This document shows positions 9,301-20,970 of a stretch of DNA of 64,000 nt, piece by piece. Each line of letters opens with the position of its first letter. Positions within the stretch are counted from its first letter, which is position 1. The notes below the pieces were generated by a model. It was not told where the DNA came from, did no database searches, and was given only the letters and a program-made list of their open reading frames with translations. The translations under genes and the position numbers were made by a program. This DNA is from Mytilisepta virgata (Eukaryota > Mollusca > Bivalvia > Mytilida > Mytilidae). The stretch is from positions 56,238,230 through 56,302,229 of the forward strand of contig CM051516.1 in assembly GCA_028015205.1 (NCBI GenBank), given 5' to 3'.

Positions 9301-12300
9301 TAGCTTCCTCTGAGGAATCTAAAATTGTTATGTGTTTCCGTTTTAACCAGTTGAAAAGGCTAGAGCTAAAACCAATCTTAGGAGAAAGTATTACAAAAGG
9401 GAGATACCATTTTGTTTTCAGCAAAATATCGTTTGTAAGGATGAGTTAAAGACATCACATGCCTCTATGATTTTCTTTGGTGGCGTTTTACTTGGAGCAT
9501 TTGGACTTGGAGCAGTGTCAGATTTGTGAGTACAAATATATATCTCATTACGTATTTTATTTATTTTTTTATGGATATTAAATTTTAATTAGCATCTTAA
9601 GTATAGATTGAATACTTTAAATTTTATCAGTGTAACATACATCATTGTATCTCGGGGAGGGGGGTAACTTGACTATTTTATGATGGGGGAGAGGGGGTTG
9701 CGTCGGTGGACTCGGAACCCCAACCCGAAATTATCCACGTTATATCGAAAATGTGACCCGAAAATATCCAGGAAAGTTGTAATCCTCCAAAAATAATAAA
9801 AGGCAGTTATCATGATGAAATATATTTATACACAAGACATTGAACCCGCGCGAGCGCGGGAAAATAAGCATTTTTTTTTTGTGGTGGCCATGTTGACTAT
9901 AAAAAGTTGTTGCGGCCATGTCATTCATGGAACAGTGACTCAATATGGATGTTGTAGCAGGCTTTCCATAAACTTTCCTGTCAAGTAGGTGGTATCAACT
10001 GATAATTTCATGTCTATATATTCTGTAGTATTCCAGAAATGGATGTTAATGCAAACTTTAACCAAAGTCAATGAAGCGTGAAATGTAGGTCAACGTGACC
10101 CAATTGTCATATGGCTGTTCATTACTACCGAAGATGTATCCACTGATGAAGTAGACTGTATGCCACGTAGAATTACCAAAATGGACCTTAAGGTTCCATC
10201 AAAGTCAAAATCTATGACGAAAACACAACCACATAAATTGTCAATATTTTTATTGTTACAATTAATTCTGAACTGGAACTTGATGAAAAGCTTTCATTAA
10301 ATACACATTTCATAATGCATTACATTTTTCCTTCAGAATAAATATGAAAATGAAATTGTAGATGTAACCATTTCCTTAGTGACGGATGAATTTTTCAAAA
10401 GATGCCATGAGTTAGGTAGAGCATATGTTTGGAAAATAATTGTTCCAATTGTTCCATTGTCATCATGGGCAGGGCATGCGATGCTTAATTTCACAAATAT
10501 ATCCAATAATCAGACGATAAAAGCATTTTTAGTGTGTGGATGCGTGTGCTGTCCACGTTTATATTCATCAAAGATGTCCGAGATAAATTTCGTCATTAAT
10601 GATAAAGATGACCATTTGTTAAAAATAGTTTTATCTAGGGCTTACAGGGAATTGTATGGTAGAGATAGATTTAGACAGGTCACATGACAAATAATGTAAA
10701 AATAGATAATTGTTGGTTTTATCACTTTGTGCAATGTAAACATCCGAGCAATCAAAAAAAAAACAACTAAGTTAGGAATTCCTCTGAACTTTACCTTACT
10801 TCTTCATATAATCTTGAAAGTTCATAGCCTTTACAGTTAGGAGAAATTGCGTTATTGTAGAAAAACAATCCTGAATACATGAAGAGGAAACATCCCATTC
10901 GAAGGAGAATGTTTTTAATTAGTTTTATTCTTCTTCCGTAATTTCAAACAGAAATACATTTAAAATATGTGCATACTTGTTTATTTAAATCAATGTGTTA
11001 AAATGGTGCATTCGAGAACCTTCTAAGGGATATGTTGGGAGAATTCATATAGGAAAAGTGCATACAAATTCCATTTGCACATAAACAAAACTGCAGTTGA
11101 AATTTATAAATGCAGATTGTCAAATCCGATAATAACCTTTATAATCTGAACCATACATCGTTTATTTTTAACCACGCGTTTTGCCGCCTATTCGGCTAAT
11201 TCGTAAATTTAGTATTATAGATTTAACATTGTGAAAAGTCAATCTGAATTCTCCTCCGTGCTTTATAAAAATCTTTTAAAAATCCTGACCGGAATTCTCT
11301 AGAGTGTCAAAAAATTCTGACCGAAATCTCCACCAGTTTTGTAAAAGATTGACCCGAATTTGCCGCACGTCCCCGTATCTAAATATCATTTATCATTGTG
11401 ACAACTGTTGATTTGTTTGCATATAATATTATGTTAGCAAGTAAAGTCAAGAAATACGAAAGGGACACTCTTAAGGAGAGAAAAATCGTTAACAACTGAC
11501 AAACTCCGGAGGACAACGAAGACAAGACCAAAACAATACATGCACTACAATTAAAAACTAAAAACATATGAACAACATGGATCCCACCAAAAAAAAAAAC
11601 CCAGGGGTAGACTCAGGTGCTCCGGAAGAGTAAGCAGTCTTTGCTTCCTGCAGGACAAATGCCATGCTGCCCATGTCAAATCCGGTATGAGGAAGGGATA
11701 ATATAAATGGAACAGGTCCATTTTCATTTGGAAAACGGTTTTTTCATACCTGTCAACCAAGTCATGATGACGCCCATAAAACTTAAATAAGGATGACATC
11801 AGTTTAGGAGCAATGTACCCCTGTCTGAGCAACTTTTCTGCCAGGAGCCGGGCTCTGTCCAGGAAGTCAATGTATATGTCACAAGCTCTGGAATAGCGTA
11901 TGAGTTCTGGAATATTGCCGCTCAAAAATGGGAAGTTGACGATTGGAAAGTCAAAGTCATCCCGTTTGTCGTCAAGTTTTGTATTCAACCTTCCTCTGCT
12001 GTCAATTTCGAGGTGAAGGTCAAGATGAGATGTAGACTTGGCAGTGTCTGTGATATCCTTAATTTCGAGCTGATTGGAATAGATGAGATGTAAGAAATTC
12101 CCAAAACGTGACTTCTTGAGTGATAAAACATCATCTATGTAGCGGAAGCTGAAATTAAAGGTACGGGCTGACTTCTTCTGTTTTTCCTTAAGAAGCCCGT
12201 CAAGGAAGTCTGCCTCATATGAGTAAAGTAACAAGTCGGCCAGTAGTGGTGCACAATTAGTACCCATCGGAATGCCAATTGTCTGTTGGAAAACACGTCC

Positions 12301-15300
12301 ACCAAATTGAACAAATATGTTGTCGATCAAAAATTCAATCAGCAGGACAATTTCGTCTTCTGTATATTTTTTGTTAGATTTAGAGTGGTTTTTAACAAAG
12401 TATGATATATCTCTACCAATGACATGGTATGTGTATCTGCTGTTGCCATTTTTATTTTGAAAGCATTGATGGATTAGATCTTTCAACTTCTCCTTCAGTT
12501 GTGAATGAGGAATGGTGGTATAGAGGGTAGAGAAATCAAATGTTTTTATGCTGTTACAGACTGAAATGGACCGAGATCGTAAAATATCCTTTAAGTCTTT
12601 GAGTTCTTTTATATCCACATTTGATTGATACCACTTCTTGAATAGCTTGTCTCACAATAACTTTGGAGGCCCGTTTTGACAGCTGTTAAAATAGAAGTTA
12701 GAAGTTGAGACAATGGTTTGGTGGAACACTTAGCAGATCCAGTTATAAAGCGTTGTTTGTATAGACACTTATTTAACGTGGGTATCCAGTACAAGGTAGG
12801 AAGATCACATTCATCATCTTTGATGGAAATACCAAAATGACGATAAGACCGATCTAGGATAAGACCGATCTAGGATTGTCGGTTATTTGGCAGTAGCTTT
12901 ATAGGTATGGTTGCCAAGTGAACTAACAATCCCTAGTTCATTAATCAATCATTGAATATAGTAGCTTTTGCATACAACAACGATGTTATTAGAGCCTTGT
13001 CTGCAGGAACAACAACATATTTGTCATGAATGGCGGACAATGTCTTGGCAACATCGAGGTTGCTGAAGACTGATGTTCCTTTTTTACTCATAAACCTTTT
13101 AAGTTTATCAATTCGGACTTGAATCAACGATTTCTTTAACCCACTCTGAAAGTGAATCTAGTGGCTCTTGTTCACGTTTGGTCCATTTTTTGGCATAGTC
13201 CTCCACAGCATCCATCAGTAGTTTGAAATTAACAAAGAATTATTTTGTTGGACAAGTACAAGACTTAGTTCTATTTAAAAGTAACAAAAGTAACCTACTT
13301 ACTATTGCTCAATGTTTTAATTATGTTATGTTTCAGACTGGGTAGGAAAAAGACACTGTACCTGTCAAGTTGGTTTCTATTGCTATCTACATTGGCCGTA
13401 GCATGGTCTCCCAACTTTTGGGTTTTCTGTTTGCTTAGATTTATTGTCGGAATGTCGTGCGCAGGAATGTTCATGACGGCTTTTGTCTTGGGTGAGTATT
13501 TAATTGTTATCAGGTTACATTACATGTTACCTGTATATTGTTTATACGTACATGTGCACATGCAAACTACAAGACCGTTTTCACCTATTATAAACTAAGT
13601 ATAAAATTTTAAAAAAACTGCAATAATTTAATAATGTCTTTTAATTTTAGCATTAGTTAATTCTTAGAAAATTCTCAAAATTTGTCGGATATATTAAGAT
13701 AAACTGCAACAAATTACTCTACTATAAGCACATATCTTATTACATTTTTAATGTTTTTCGCATCGCTAGCATTCACTATATCTTGTTAATCCTCCTCGGA
13801 TATTGAAGCAAATTGCTCCACAATGGAGGCGGCCATTGTCGTCTGACAAATCAATATTTAGATGTTCTCGGATTTTTACTTTACGATAAGATAATACTTA
13901 GACGTATTGGAAAGACATATCGCAGGAAAATGCCTGATAGGAAAAAAGTCATATAGACTAATATGACTATTTCCCTGGGGAAAATAGTCCTGAAACTATT
14001 AAGATTTTTTTTCTTTTAAAAAGTAGTAAATTTATCTAAATGATTTTTTTTACATATAATATACATATTGAAGCATAATAAATTTTTTCATTTCCATGTT
14101 CAAGTTATTTCTAGTTAAAAACTTTTAGGTTATGACCAGTCATCAGGCCCATTTATGGAAGTGGTAAATATGAATAATTTGGTTCATGTATGTACTGCTG
14201 TATGTCGACTTTGATATTTTGTTTCAGGAATGGAACTAGTTGGACCATCAAAACGTGTCTGGGCTGGGGTTGTTATCGAGTATTTTTTTGCCATTGGATT
14301 GGTTATTTTAGCAGGCGTTGCCTACGCTATTAGAGAGTGGGTGTACATTGAAATTGCTGTTTCTGTACCCGCAGCATTCTTTTTGCTGTACTGGTGGTAT
14401 GTATTTTAAAATTCATGCATGATTCATGTGAAAAAACCTGTGAACAAAGTCTCTCATTTTTATGTTTATGTTAGCCTTTCAAGGCACACAATTTGTTATT
14501 ACATGACTATTAAAACAAATTAATACTTTACTTGTACTTATAAAACATGCGGACGAACAACTTTTGTAGTACCAAATCTAAAACTATAAATTCGGAAATT
14601 TTAGCGATGTTTTTATTATTGCGATAAATGCGACGTGGTTGTAACCGTATTTTCTCAATATCGCAAAAATTAAAATCGCATTTTAGTCTAAAATGGCAAA
14701 ATCGCAATAATAATTTCTGAATTTACAGTACATCGTATTTTTATATTTTTAATAACTTATTTTTTAACAAAGCCGAATGCCAAATATATAGAACTCTAAA
14801 TAATACATCTGACTCAAATTCCAAAATGACCAATACAAGGACAGAGCTGTACTTTAGGAAGATGCTCTCAAGTTGAACGATTAAGAACATTTGTTTGAAA
14901 TTTCGAACAAATTGCTATAAATAGTAACTTACTCCCTTTTAATATTATGTTTATTATCTTACATTAGTTTATGTTAATCCTCTTAACACTTGCTAGGCTT
15001 ATTCCTGAGTCCCCTAGATGGTTGATAGCACATGGCAAATTTGATGAAGCAGAAAAGATTATTCGTCAGATAGCTAAGGGAAACAATGTAACATTACCAG
15101 AGAAGACGTTCCTTAATCTCGAAGCTGATAAAGAACCAACAGGACGAGTATGGCAATTGTTTAGTAATCGGACACTATTGGTTAGAACCTTGGTGATTTT
15201 CTTTAACTGGTTCGTATATGCAGATGTTGTATTGCAAATGTACACCTGTATAATGCTGTGTTTTTTAACATGGAATATTATTAAAAATGAACTCTGATAC

Positions 15301-18300
15301 GAAATTAACTCCACCTTTCGGGACAAAAATTGGGACGAAATAACATTTTGTGCAATAGAATAAAAAAAATTAAGCAGAAGAGACAAAACCGAGAAACTCT
15401 TCTTGCAACAAGATTGCAAAATTTATTAACTTAAATTTGTGTCATTGTCAAAGAAACGATTATTGTGGAGATAATACCATCTTTTGTGAACAATCCTACA
15501 ACAGCGGTATAGTGTAGGTTATCTATCTGAAGTTAGCTTTTTATACTTGTACGTAAGCATGAAAATGCTTTGTAACATTGTGTACAATTTTAAGGAATTA
15601 CTTAACCTTAAAATATGCTTTGTATATATATAGATAGATAAGCAGATTATCGTATCAAGACTGAAATGACAAGGCAATAAATAAACTGGGGTAACGTTAT
15701 GTTACAAAATTATATTAGAAGATGTTAGAGTTAATCTTCTTTTAACAGGGAAAGTCTATATTGACCTATAATTTTTCAAGAAATAATGCTAAACTTTGAT
15801 TCACACAAATGCAAGTCTACAAAACGACCTGTTGTACATATCTGATTATTTCTATTGAGCTCCACAAACATGTTAAATACATGAAGATATATGACATGGT
15901 ATTAGTTTTTTTATCATTAATTAAAATGAATATATTCCAGGGCAGTTGTGAGTATGGGCTACTATGGACTTTCACTCAACACGGGAAATCTAAGTGGAAA
16001 TTTTTACCTCAATTTTTTCCTGTCGGGATTGGTAGAGTTCCCAGCCTACACATTATGTTTAGTACTTTTAGACCGGACCGGAAGGAAGAAATTGCACGTT
16101 TCATGCATGGTTCTGGGTGGACTGGCCTGCATTTGCACTATTTTCACAATGTTGTACGCTGATGAAAGTAAGAATTGTTAACCGAAATTAGAAAATTATG
16201 ATAATGATAATATTGATCACTGATGTGAATATACATGTATATGAACATAATCACCATCTTTGTGTAATTACATGTAATTAATATGGCATTTATGAGATGT
16301 ATATGACCATTCTTTAACTGAAATTGCATACGGTATCTTTTCATTTACATTTATCCGTGGCCAGGAAAAAGTTGAACAATTCTATTCTTCCTATGGAATT
16401 TTACTACTTACTACTTATAATAATCTAAATCGATTATTTTGAACTAATTCTATATAGACTTTACTACGGATAAAATCATTGTAAAACCGTATCCGCTACC
16501 CCTTTACCATGTTTACATATACCAACTTCATTCGTTATTAGGTTTACAGCCAATTACTGTGACGTTGGCTATGTTGGGAAAGATAGGAATATCAGCTGCT
16601 TTTGCGGTTATTTATGTGTGGTCTGCAGAAATTTATCCAACGGTTGTTCGTAATGCTGGAATGGGTGCTAGTTCTGCTTGTGCTCGTATAGGTGGAATGG
16701 TTTCCCCATATATTGCAGATATTGTAAGCTACTAAGTTTGTTTCCTTTTGCATGCTATATATATATATATAAGGAATCAAGTTGTTTTGTTAATATCTTA
16801 ATTGTCTCAGCATTGGACATTCAATATAGCAGGGTAAAATATTCAGAATATATTTCAATCATTGGAGATTTCAATTAAAAAATGAACTGGCTTACTATAA
16901 ATAAGTACAACATTTTTTCCATTTTTAAATTTTATGGCGCTGTCTGTCGCGTTAGATTAGATTACTGATAAATCGTGTAAAGCAATTTTTGGAGAAATCC
17001 GAAAGGCCAATAGATACATTTGTAATCATAAATCCAGATAATAACACCATGTTACAAGAACCAGAACAAACGAACAATAGACACACGACACAAAAAACAC
17101 AAAAAATAGTAAAACAACAAATTAATACCTTGTATCTACATTTTTTCATGACACATTTCATTTCAGAGTAAAGTAGTAGAAGGAAACATTGGACGAGCTC
17201 TACCTTTAGTGATCTTTGGAGGATTTTCTGTTTTAGCCGGTCTTCTATCTTTACTACTACCGGAAACCCTTAATCATAAGCTACCAGAGACAATTGAAGA
17301 TGGAAAAAATTTCGGAAAGTATGTCTTTTTGTATCATTTTTGTTTCTTTATACATTTGTCACTAGTAAGCCATTCATATTGAAAGACGTATCATTAATAT
17401 ATCTTGACAGATATTCTTGAAGTATTTCGCCTTTATTCTCATTGTTCCTATTATCCATTTTTGTTTATTTGAACTGGAATAGAATAATAGGTTCTCACAC
17501 GAATTCAAAATGAAGACTGGGAAATCTCTTAAAATTCACTTCTTTCCCGAGTGGAGCGAGTTGAAGATTTACCAGTTCTTCATTTTTGAACGAGTGTAAG
17601 TAACTATTTCTTCCGTAAAAATAGGGATTTTAGGCCTCGCACATCTATGTATTTTCAGTATGAACAACCAAAAAGGTATAGTGACGTTACGTTTGATTGG
17701 CCAAGAGTCACAATAAACGAATGTATTAGGGATTCTCATTTGACTTCATACCGAGTGAAGACGAGCGCACGTGAAGTCGTCTTCACTCGGCCGTCTAAAC
17801 TCGAAAACGGCCATTTACAGATGAATATAACCATCTTCTGTTTTATTGTTTCTTATTTTATATGATCAAATTATTATTATTCAAACAAAACAGAAATATA
17901 TGTTTTGAATTTTATTGACATAATAAGATTAGATCATACAACCAAGAGTAAAGTCACGGCCGTAGTGCAATGAAGAATGGATGTCAAATACATCCTTTTT
18001 GAAACAACAATCGTGTTTTACGAACATTTCCTTTCTGCAAAATTCTGTATGGACTATTTTAACAATTCGGCTATCCGTAAACATTCAACTTACTTCTCAA
18101 ACTATGTACGGTATCTATGTTTTCAATATATGCGATTGTACCATTGTTTTGTCTCATGGGCATTTACCTCACATCCCTATTGCACTATTGTAATAAATTG
18201 GTAGAATCTAGAGTAAAGATTTTACAGAAAAGAACACACTGAGGTATAATAAAAATCAAGATAATGCGGATCTTATCAATTTTAATACAGTCATGTAAAA

Positions 18301-18424
18301 TGTATTATTTTGTTCTTTTCACAGGAAAGAACATAAATATTTTCCCGAGAAATCCTACTCAAATCAAGCCTTTGCCACAGATGATAAAATATCAACGATT
18401 ACAACAGATTCATCAAGATTGTAA
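6228..18424 (+). CDS. SLC22-family organic ion transporter, gene 1 (10 exons)
   Basis: Ten exons join into an open frame of 552 codons plus TAA: 6228-6382, 7835-8036, 9422-9525, 13337-13491, 14228-14396, 14997-15209, 15941-16167, 16542-16723, 17167-17318, 18325-18424. Every junction is GT-AG and keeps frame. The protein is a 12-helix major facilitator: cytosolic GEFGPYQRKR, helix 1, a large outer loop with Cys and N-glycosylation sites, motif GLGAVSDLLGRKK between helices 2 and 3, GPSKRVWAG, the LIPESPRWLI loop, GYYGLSLN, LLDRTGRKKLH, and the SLC22-typical LPET...LPETIEDG near the C-terminus. Length fits SLC22 (about 550). Plasma-membrane transport of organic cations, carnitine-like zwitterions or anions is known for the family; the substrate cannot be read here. 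It is a tandem paralogue of the gene at 31.7-45.2 kb. Confidence 0.95.
6607..6750. repeat. 51-bp tandem repeat, about three units
   Basis: The text actagtcaatatgacatatt recurs at about 6608, 6659 and 6710, a 51-base period, the third unit incomplete. It leads directly into the palindrome at 6755-6885 and shares its catattgg words. Confidence 0.85.
6755..6885. repeat. Nested palindrome (foldback) A
   Basis: Outer arms of 39 bases (6755-6793 and 6847-6885) are reverse complements with one mismatch; inner arms of 12 bases (6802-6813 and 6827-6838) match perfectly. The apex reads ggcttcgcctcag, and the unpaired right spacer is attgcctcgg. It lies in intron 1 of SLC22 gene 1. Confidence 0.93.
7321..7476. 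repeat. Nested palindrome (foldback) B
   Basis: Outer arms of 32 bases (7321-7352 and 7445-7476) match with one mismatch. A second block (ggtattaataatggcc with ggccattattaatacc) and a third (ttgtaatggccc with gggccattacaa) nest inside. The spacers and apex carry ctcgg repeatedly. The arms are unrelated to palindrome A, but the apex text is similar. Also in intron 1. Confidence 0.93.
7835..8036 (+). CDS. SLC22 gene 1, exon 2
   Basis: Outer loop between helices 1 and 2, beginning CALPGWPNDTYEIQ. It has candidate N-glycosylation sites NDT, NLT and NAT and conserved Cys residues. It ends in phase 0 at donor gttagt. Confidence 0.92.
9070..9262. repeat. Dispersed repeat fragment in intron 2
   Basis: GC-richer than its surroundings, with text such as cccgaccaaagagcagaaaa and acccggaggcgggcttcagc that I recall as a very common dispersed sequence in bivalve genomes. 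No second copy was found in this window, so the assignment rests on recall. Confidence 0.4.
9422..9525 (+). CDS. SLC22 gene 1, exon 3
   Basis: Starts QNIVCKDELKTSHASM and carries helix 2 and the first half of MFS motif A (GLGAVSD). Acceptor tttgttttcag, donor gtgagt. Confidence 0.92.
10337..10687 (+). CDS. Hypothetical exon-like open frame in intron 3
   Basis: A 117-codon open stretch ends in TGA at 10687 and starts at a good acceptor (acatttttccttcag). It reads NKYENEIVDVTISLVTDEFF and later ELGRAYVWKIIVPIVPLS, with several Cys (VCGCVCCPRLYSS). I do not recognise a family. It may be the last exon of a nested gene, an alternative exon of the transporter, or a fossil. No upstream partner exon was found. 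Confidence 0.25.
   Translation, partial: NKYENEIVDVTISLVTDEFFKRCHELGRAYVWKIIVPIVPLSSWAGHAMLNFTNISNNQTIKAFLVCGCVCCPRLYSSKMSEINFVINDKDDHLLKIVLSRAYRELYGRDRFRQVT
11379..13230 (-). pseudogene. Broken Penelope-related reverse transcriptase element
   Basis: On the minus strand three frame pieces line up in order. The first, near 13127-12945, reads DVAKTLSAIHDKYVVVPADK. The second, 12794-12609, reads LNKCLYKQRFITGSAKCSTK. The third, 12618-11551, runs through the RT core: FDFSTLYTTIPHSQL, GIPMGTNCAPLLADLLLYSY and the catalytic FRYIDDVLS. At least two frameshifts separate them. The GIPMG and RYIDD motifs resemble Penelope-like and related single-frame RTs rather than L1 or Gypsy; family is inference. 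The 3' tail (11.38-11.63 kb) matches a second fragment at 18.56-18.73 kb. It sits inverted in intron 3 of SLC22 gene 1. Confidence 0.85.
13337..13491 (+). CDS. SLC22 gene 1, exon 4
   Basis: Completes motif A (LLGRKK), then helix 3 and most of helix 4 (RFIVGMSCAGMFMTAFVLG). Flanked by a gtttcag acceptor and gtgagt donor. Confidence 0.92.
14228..14396 (+). CDS. SLC22 gene 1, exon 5
   Basis: Encodes GMELVGPSKRVWAGVV, helices 5 and 6, and ends in the split tryptophan of YWW. Donor gtatgt. Confidence 0.92.
14584..14730 (+). mobile_element. Small MITE-like element, copy 1
   Basis: The ends are imperfect inverted repeats (taaattcggaaattttagcg against aatttctgaatttacag), and the interior is rich in tcgcaataat words. 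A longer copy lies inverted at 39530-39735. It is in intron 5 of SLC22 gene 1, whereas copy 2 is in intron 6 of gene 2, so the insertions are independent. Confidence 0.7.
14997..15209 (+). CDS. SLC22 gene 1, exon 6
   Basis: Encodes LIPESPRWLIAHGKF and the long cytosolic loop between helices 6 and 7, then the start of helix 7 (TLVIFFNW). Donor gttcgt is weaker than the others. Confidence 0.92.
15941..16167 (+). CDS. SLC22 gene 1, exon 7
   Basis: Encodes VVSMGYYGLSLNTGNLSG, helices 7-9 and the second motif-A-like loop LLDRTGRKKLH. Close to the matching exon of gene 2 (roughly 85 percent identical by eye). Confidence 0.93.
16542..16723 (+). CDS. SLC22 gene 1, exon 8
   Basis: Encodes LQPITVTLAMLGKIGISAAF, helix 10, the EIYPTVVRNAGMG motif and part of helix 11. 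It ends in phase 0. Confidence 0.93.
17167..17318 (+). CDS. SLC22 gene 1, exon 9
   Basis: Encodes helix 12 and the family signature LLPETLNHKLPETIEDGKNF. Acceptor ttcag, donor gtatgt. Confidence 0.93.
17497..17597. repeat. Imperfect foldback C
   Basis: Arms at about 17497-17528 and 17564-17597 pair with several mismatches. The apex contains cccgagtggagcgagt, again a CCGAG-type motif. In intron 9 of SLC22 gene 1. Confidence 0.7.
17751..17790. repeat. Perfect 14-bp stem-loop
   Basis: The stem ccgagtgaagacga (17751-17764) pairs without mismatch with 17777-17790 around a 12-base loop. It is about 150 bases from foldback C and also carries CCGAG text. Confidence 0.85.
18325..18424 (+). CDS. SLC22 gene 1, exon 10 (C-terminus)
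   Basis: Encodes a polar cytosolic tail rich in Lys, Ser and Thr and ending DSSRL before TAA. The frame is fixed by the split lysine codon from exon 9. Confidence 0.9.
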
Positions 18425-18554
18425 TAGGAGTACTGTTCGAAAATTTAAGAAATGCAGGAACTGTAATTCATCCTGTGTATAGGAATTCTAGAGAGATATA
18501 TACTAAATTTGCTATTGCGTATTCAAAATATGGTTACTGTGAAAGTGTGATAAA

Positions 18555-18726
18555 TTTATCTGAGTCTACCCCCGGTCTTTTGGTTGGGTGTCCATGTTGT
18601 TCATATGTTTTTAATTTTTAATTGTAATGCATGTATTGTTTTGGTCTTATCTTCGTTGTTCTCGGGAGTTTATCAGTTGTTTCGATTTTTCCCTCTTTCG
18701 AATATCCCATTGGTATTTCTTGACTT
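18555..18726 (+). repeat. 3' tail fragment of the Penelope-related element
   Basis: From tctgagtctacccccgg through tgttcatatgtttttaat to tatttcttgactttt it matches the reverse complement of 11.43-11.62 kb over most of its length. It begins about 130 bases after the stop of SLC22 gene 1, so it may lie within that gene's 3' untranslated region. Confidence 0.8.
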
Positions 18727-19368
18727 TTCTTATACTGGTATAAAATCAGTCTCTTGAGTGTATATTTTTCATGTCATGCAATCATTTCACCTTTTTATCT
18801 ATTTTCAAAAATGTTTTTCTTAACTCAAACAACAATTTTTTTGTAATTTGTTTATTTTAAGACATGTCAAGAACAGATACAAAGTTACATCACATAGATG
18901 AATAAGCCATACATCTATTTCAAATTTCAAATAACAGAAAATCGAGTATATATTGTTATAAAGTTTAAACCACTGCATCCATTTTTTAAAGAAAAAATCT
19001 TGTTTTATAGGGGAGACCAAAAAAGTATTGATTTTTTCTATTCTTATACAATATTTTAAATATTCTTAACATGATTTTATATTTGGTTTTTATCTGTACA
19101 TCTACATTTATATAAATAGTATTTCATAATTAAAATAGCATGATCAACTGTATTGCTAGAATCAAACCTATCTTTAAAACCGAAAATAACATCTCTTGCA
19201 CCACATTTTCTCAAAAAATCTACAAAAGCAAAACAGGAAAAAAAATTAAAATTACAAAAATAACAATTTCTTTGTCCATTCTAAAATCCAAAGTAACAAA
19301 ATAATCATCATATTTAAATATTCATGTGATCAGAGAGCAAAAATTGAAAAGTTTATATGTGTAATTAT
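18727..19368. other. AT-rich stretch with nothing recognised
   Basis: T-rich, with short frames only. No repeat or exon was identified. No clear AATAAA for SLC22 gene 1 was found close to its stop, so the transcript end is unknown. Confidence 0.5.
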
Positions 19369-19460
19369 CCCCGCCCTTTCGAAGAAAGTTCGGGGATATA
19401 GCGTTGCCTCCGTCCGTCCGTCTGTACACTTTCTTGAAACATCAACTCCACCTTCACTTT
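19369..19460 (+). repeat. Head of palindrome-headed repeat, family D
   Basis: A 27-base hairpin (19369-19395; ccccg and ctttc stems around gaa) is followed after 14 bases by ccgtccgtccgtctgt. The order matches the heads of families A, B and C. How far the element extends to the right is not clear. Confidence 0.6.
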
Positions 19461-19955
19461 TGGGTTTAGGAATTTAATTTTTATTTAGGATGGTTGCATA
19501 CCATCTGTAGATAAAAGCTAAAGAATTAAAGCAAAAAAGGTTTTACAACAAATACATTTAATCATACATTCTAATGAAATCAACTCATTAACAATTGTCG
19601 AAACTGTTTGACAGTGGTTTTTATTTTGCTTTGTACATACATGTATGGCATTAATATCAAGTTTATTTTCTTAGCTTCTCATGTATGTTTTCTTTGAGTA
19701 TCTTACATCATAATAACTAGTTTTCGTCATTTATCGTACTATTAGCGGACACTCTATTCATTGAACGGGAATTTTATTAATTTCGTATGCTTTTTAACTT
19801 TAGTATTCAAATGTTATGATGTTCAGGGTGAATTTTTATTCATATATTCTGCATTTCGTATTTTTATTAACAATTTTTGTTACTTTTATATATAACTATA
19901 TCATATTGTCCCAGAGACAGAGATAACGTTTTATATCTGGATTATTCTGCGGAAT

Positions 19956-20249
19956 TTATGACTGAACACATATCTTTGGTATAACATTCTTTTTGCAAAC
20001 AACGGCTCTTTCATTAACAAAGGAGACGCCACGAAAATCGTCCGCATGGCCGATGAAATACCGAATACCGGTGTTTGGAGCTGCTAAAAGCCTTTCTGTG
20101 GAGCGTTGGGAAGCGAGAGGGACAGTCTCCTCAATTTTGCTTAGACCTGCATAAGGACAAGTCCCCACAACAAAACCCGGGATTCTGAATTGTATGTATT
20201 TAGATGTGTCTGTGAAGAGTATTTTTACTAAAAGGGCAATCAAGAACAT
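19956..20249 (-). CDS. Hypothetical 97-aa protein
   Basis: Open frame with a hydrophobic start (MFLIALLVKILF) that could be a short signal or anchor segment, then a GC-richer body (FVVGTCPYAGLSKIEE, NTGIRYFIGHADDFRG). Base composition differs from the AT-rich flanks. No family is recognised and no splice partner was found; it could equally be chance or an old coding fragment. Confidence 0.2.
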   Translation of the reverse strand: MFLIALLVKILFTDTSKYIQFRIPGFVVGTCPYAGLSKIEETVPLASQRSTERLLAAPNTGIRYFIGHADDFRGVSFVNERAVVCKKNVIPKICVQS

Positions 20250-20364
20250 AGGTTTTTATTTTCTTGTAGTCTATATATAGTGACCATCTTGTAACATTTG
20301 TTACTGATTTGTAGCCATCCAGGCATTGTTCCTTATATGTTCTTTAATTAAAAAAAAACACCTC

Positions 20365-20382
20365 GGGGGGGGGGGGGGGGGG
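20365..20382 (+). repeat. Homopolymer run of 18 G
   Basis: Uninterrupted G run after an A-rich tract. Similar C or G runs lie near 27720, 34614, 35956 and 60120. Such runs can form quadruplex structures and are hard to sequence. Confidence 0.95.
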
Positions 20383-20667
20383 TCTATTGGTAACCTGTTC
20401 GCCTCAATTGTTCACAATTGCCGTTTAATGCAGATAAATCACTGATATTAAGCAAACGTACGTCTTTAAATAGTGACGTAATCACGTAAAAGGACATACG
20501 CGGTACAATTTTATTACGGATAAATAAAGTAGACTAGTAGTGCTCAACATAGAAAAATATAATGTTCGATTTAAACGGGGACCAAAATACGGCCTTATCG
20601 CAACCCATCCCTTTGTATTTGAATGTTGAGATCAACAATCGGACACAACACATTTTTTCAGTCGGGA

Positions 20668-20940
20668 TAATTTCAAAATTTTAAAGCATTACCAATATAA
20701 GGAATGATGGAAAAAATTTTACTAGGTAATATTCACTATAATATATGAAAAATATATTCATTTTATGTGTTTCGAACATATACATGTACATGACATGTAA
20801 TATGTCAACATAAATAAAAAAAAAAACCTTTCTTGACTAATGAAACAGGTGTGTACTGCATTTTCATCGATTTAATATCAATTTGTGTTTTTCTCTATAC
20901 GATTCATATGTAAGTGATTAATATGCAAGTTATTTTATAT
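20668..20940 (+). repeat. Tandem duplication of about 275 bp, copy 1
   Basis: From taatttcaaaattttaaagc to cagtgttattttatat-like text, this unit is repeated 303 bases downstream with few changes. Intergenic. Confidence 0.9.
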
Positions 20941-20970
20941 TATTTTTTTTTTTTTTTGGTAGGGGGAGGG

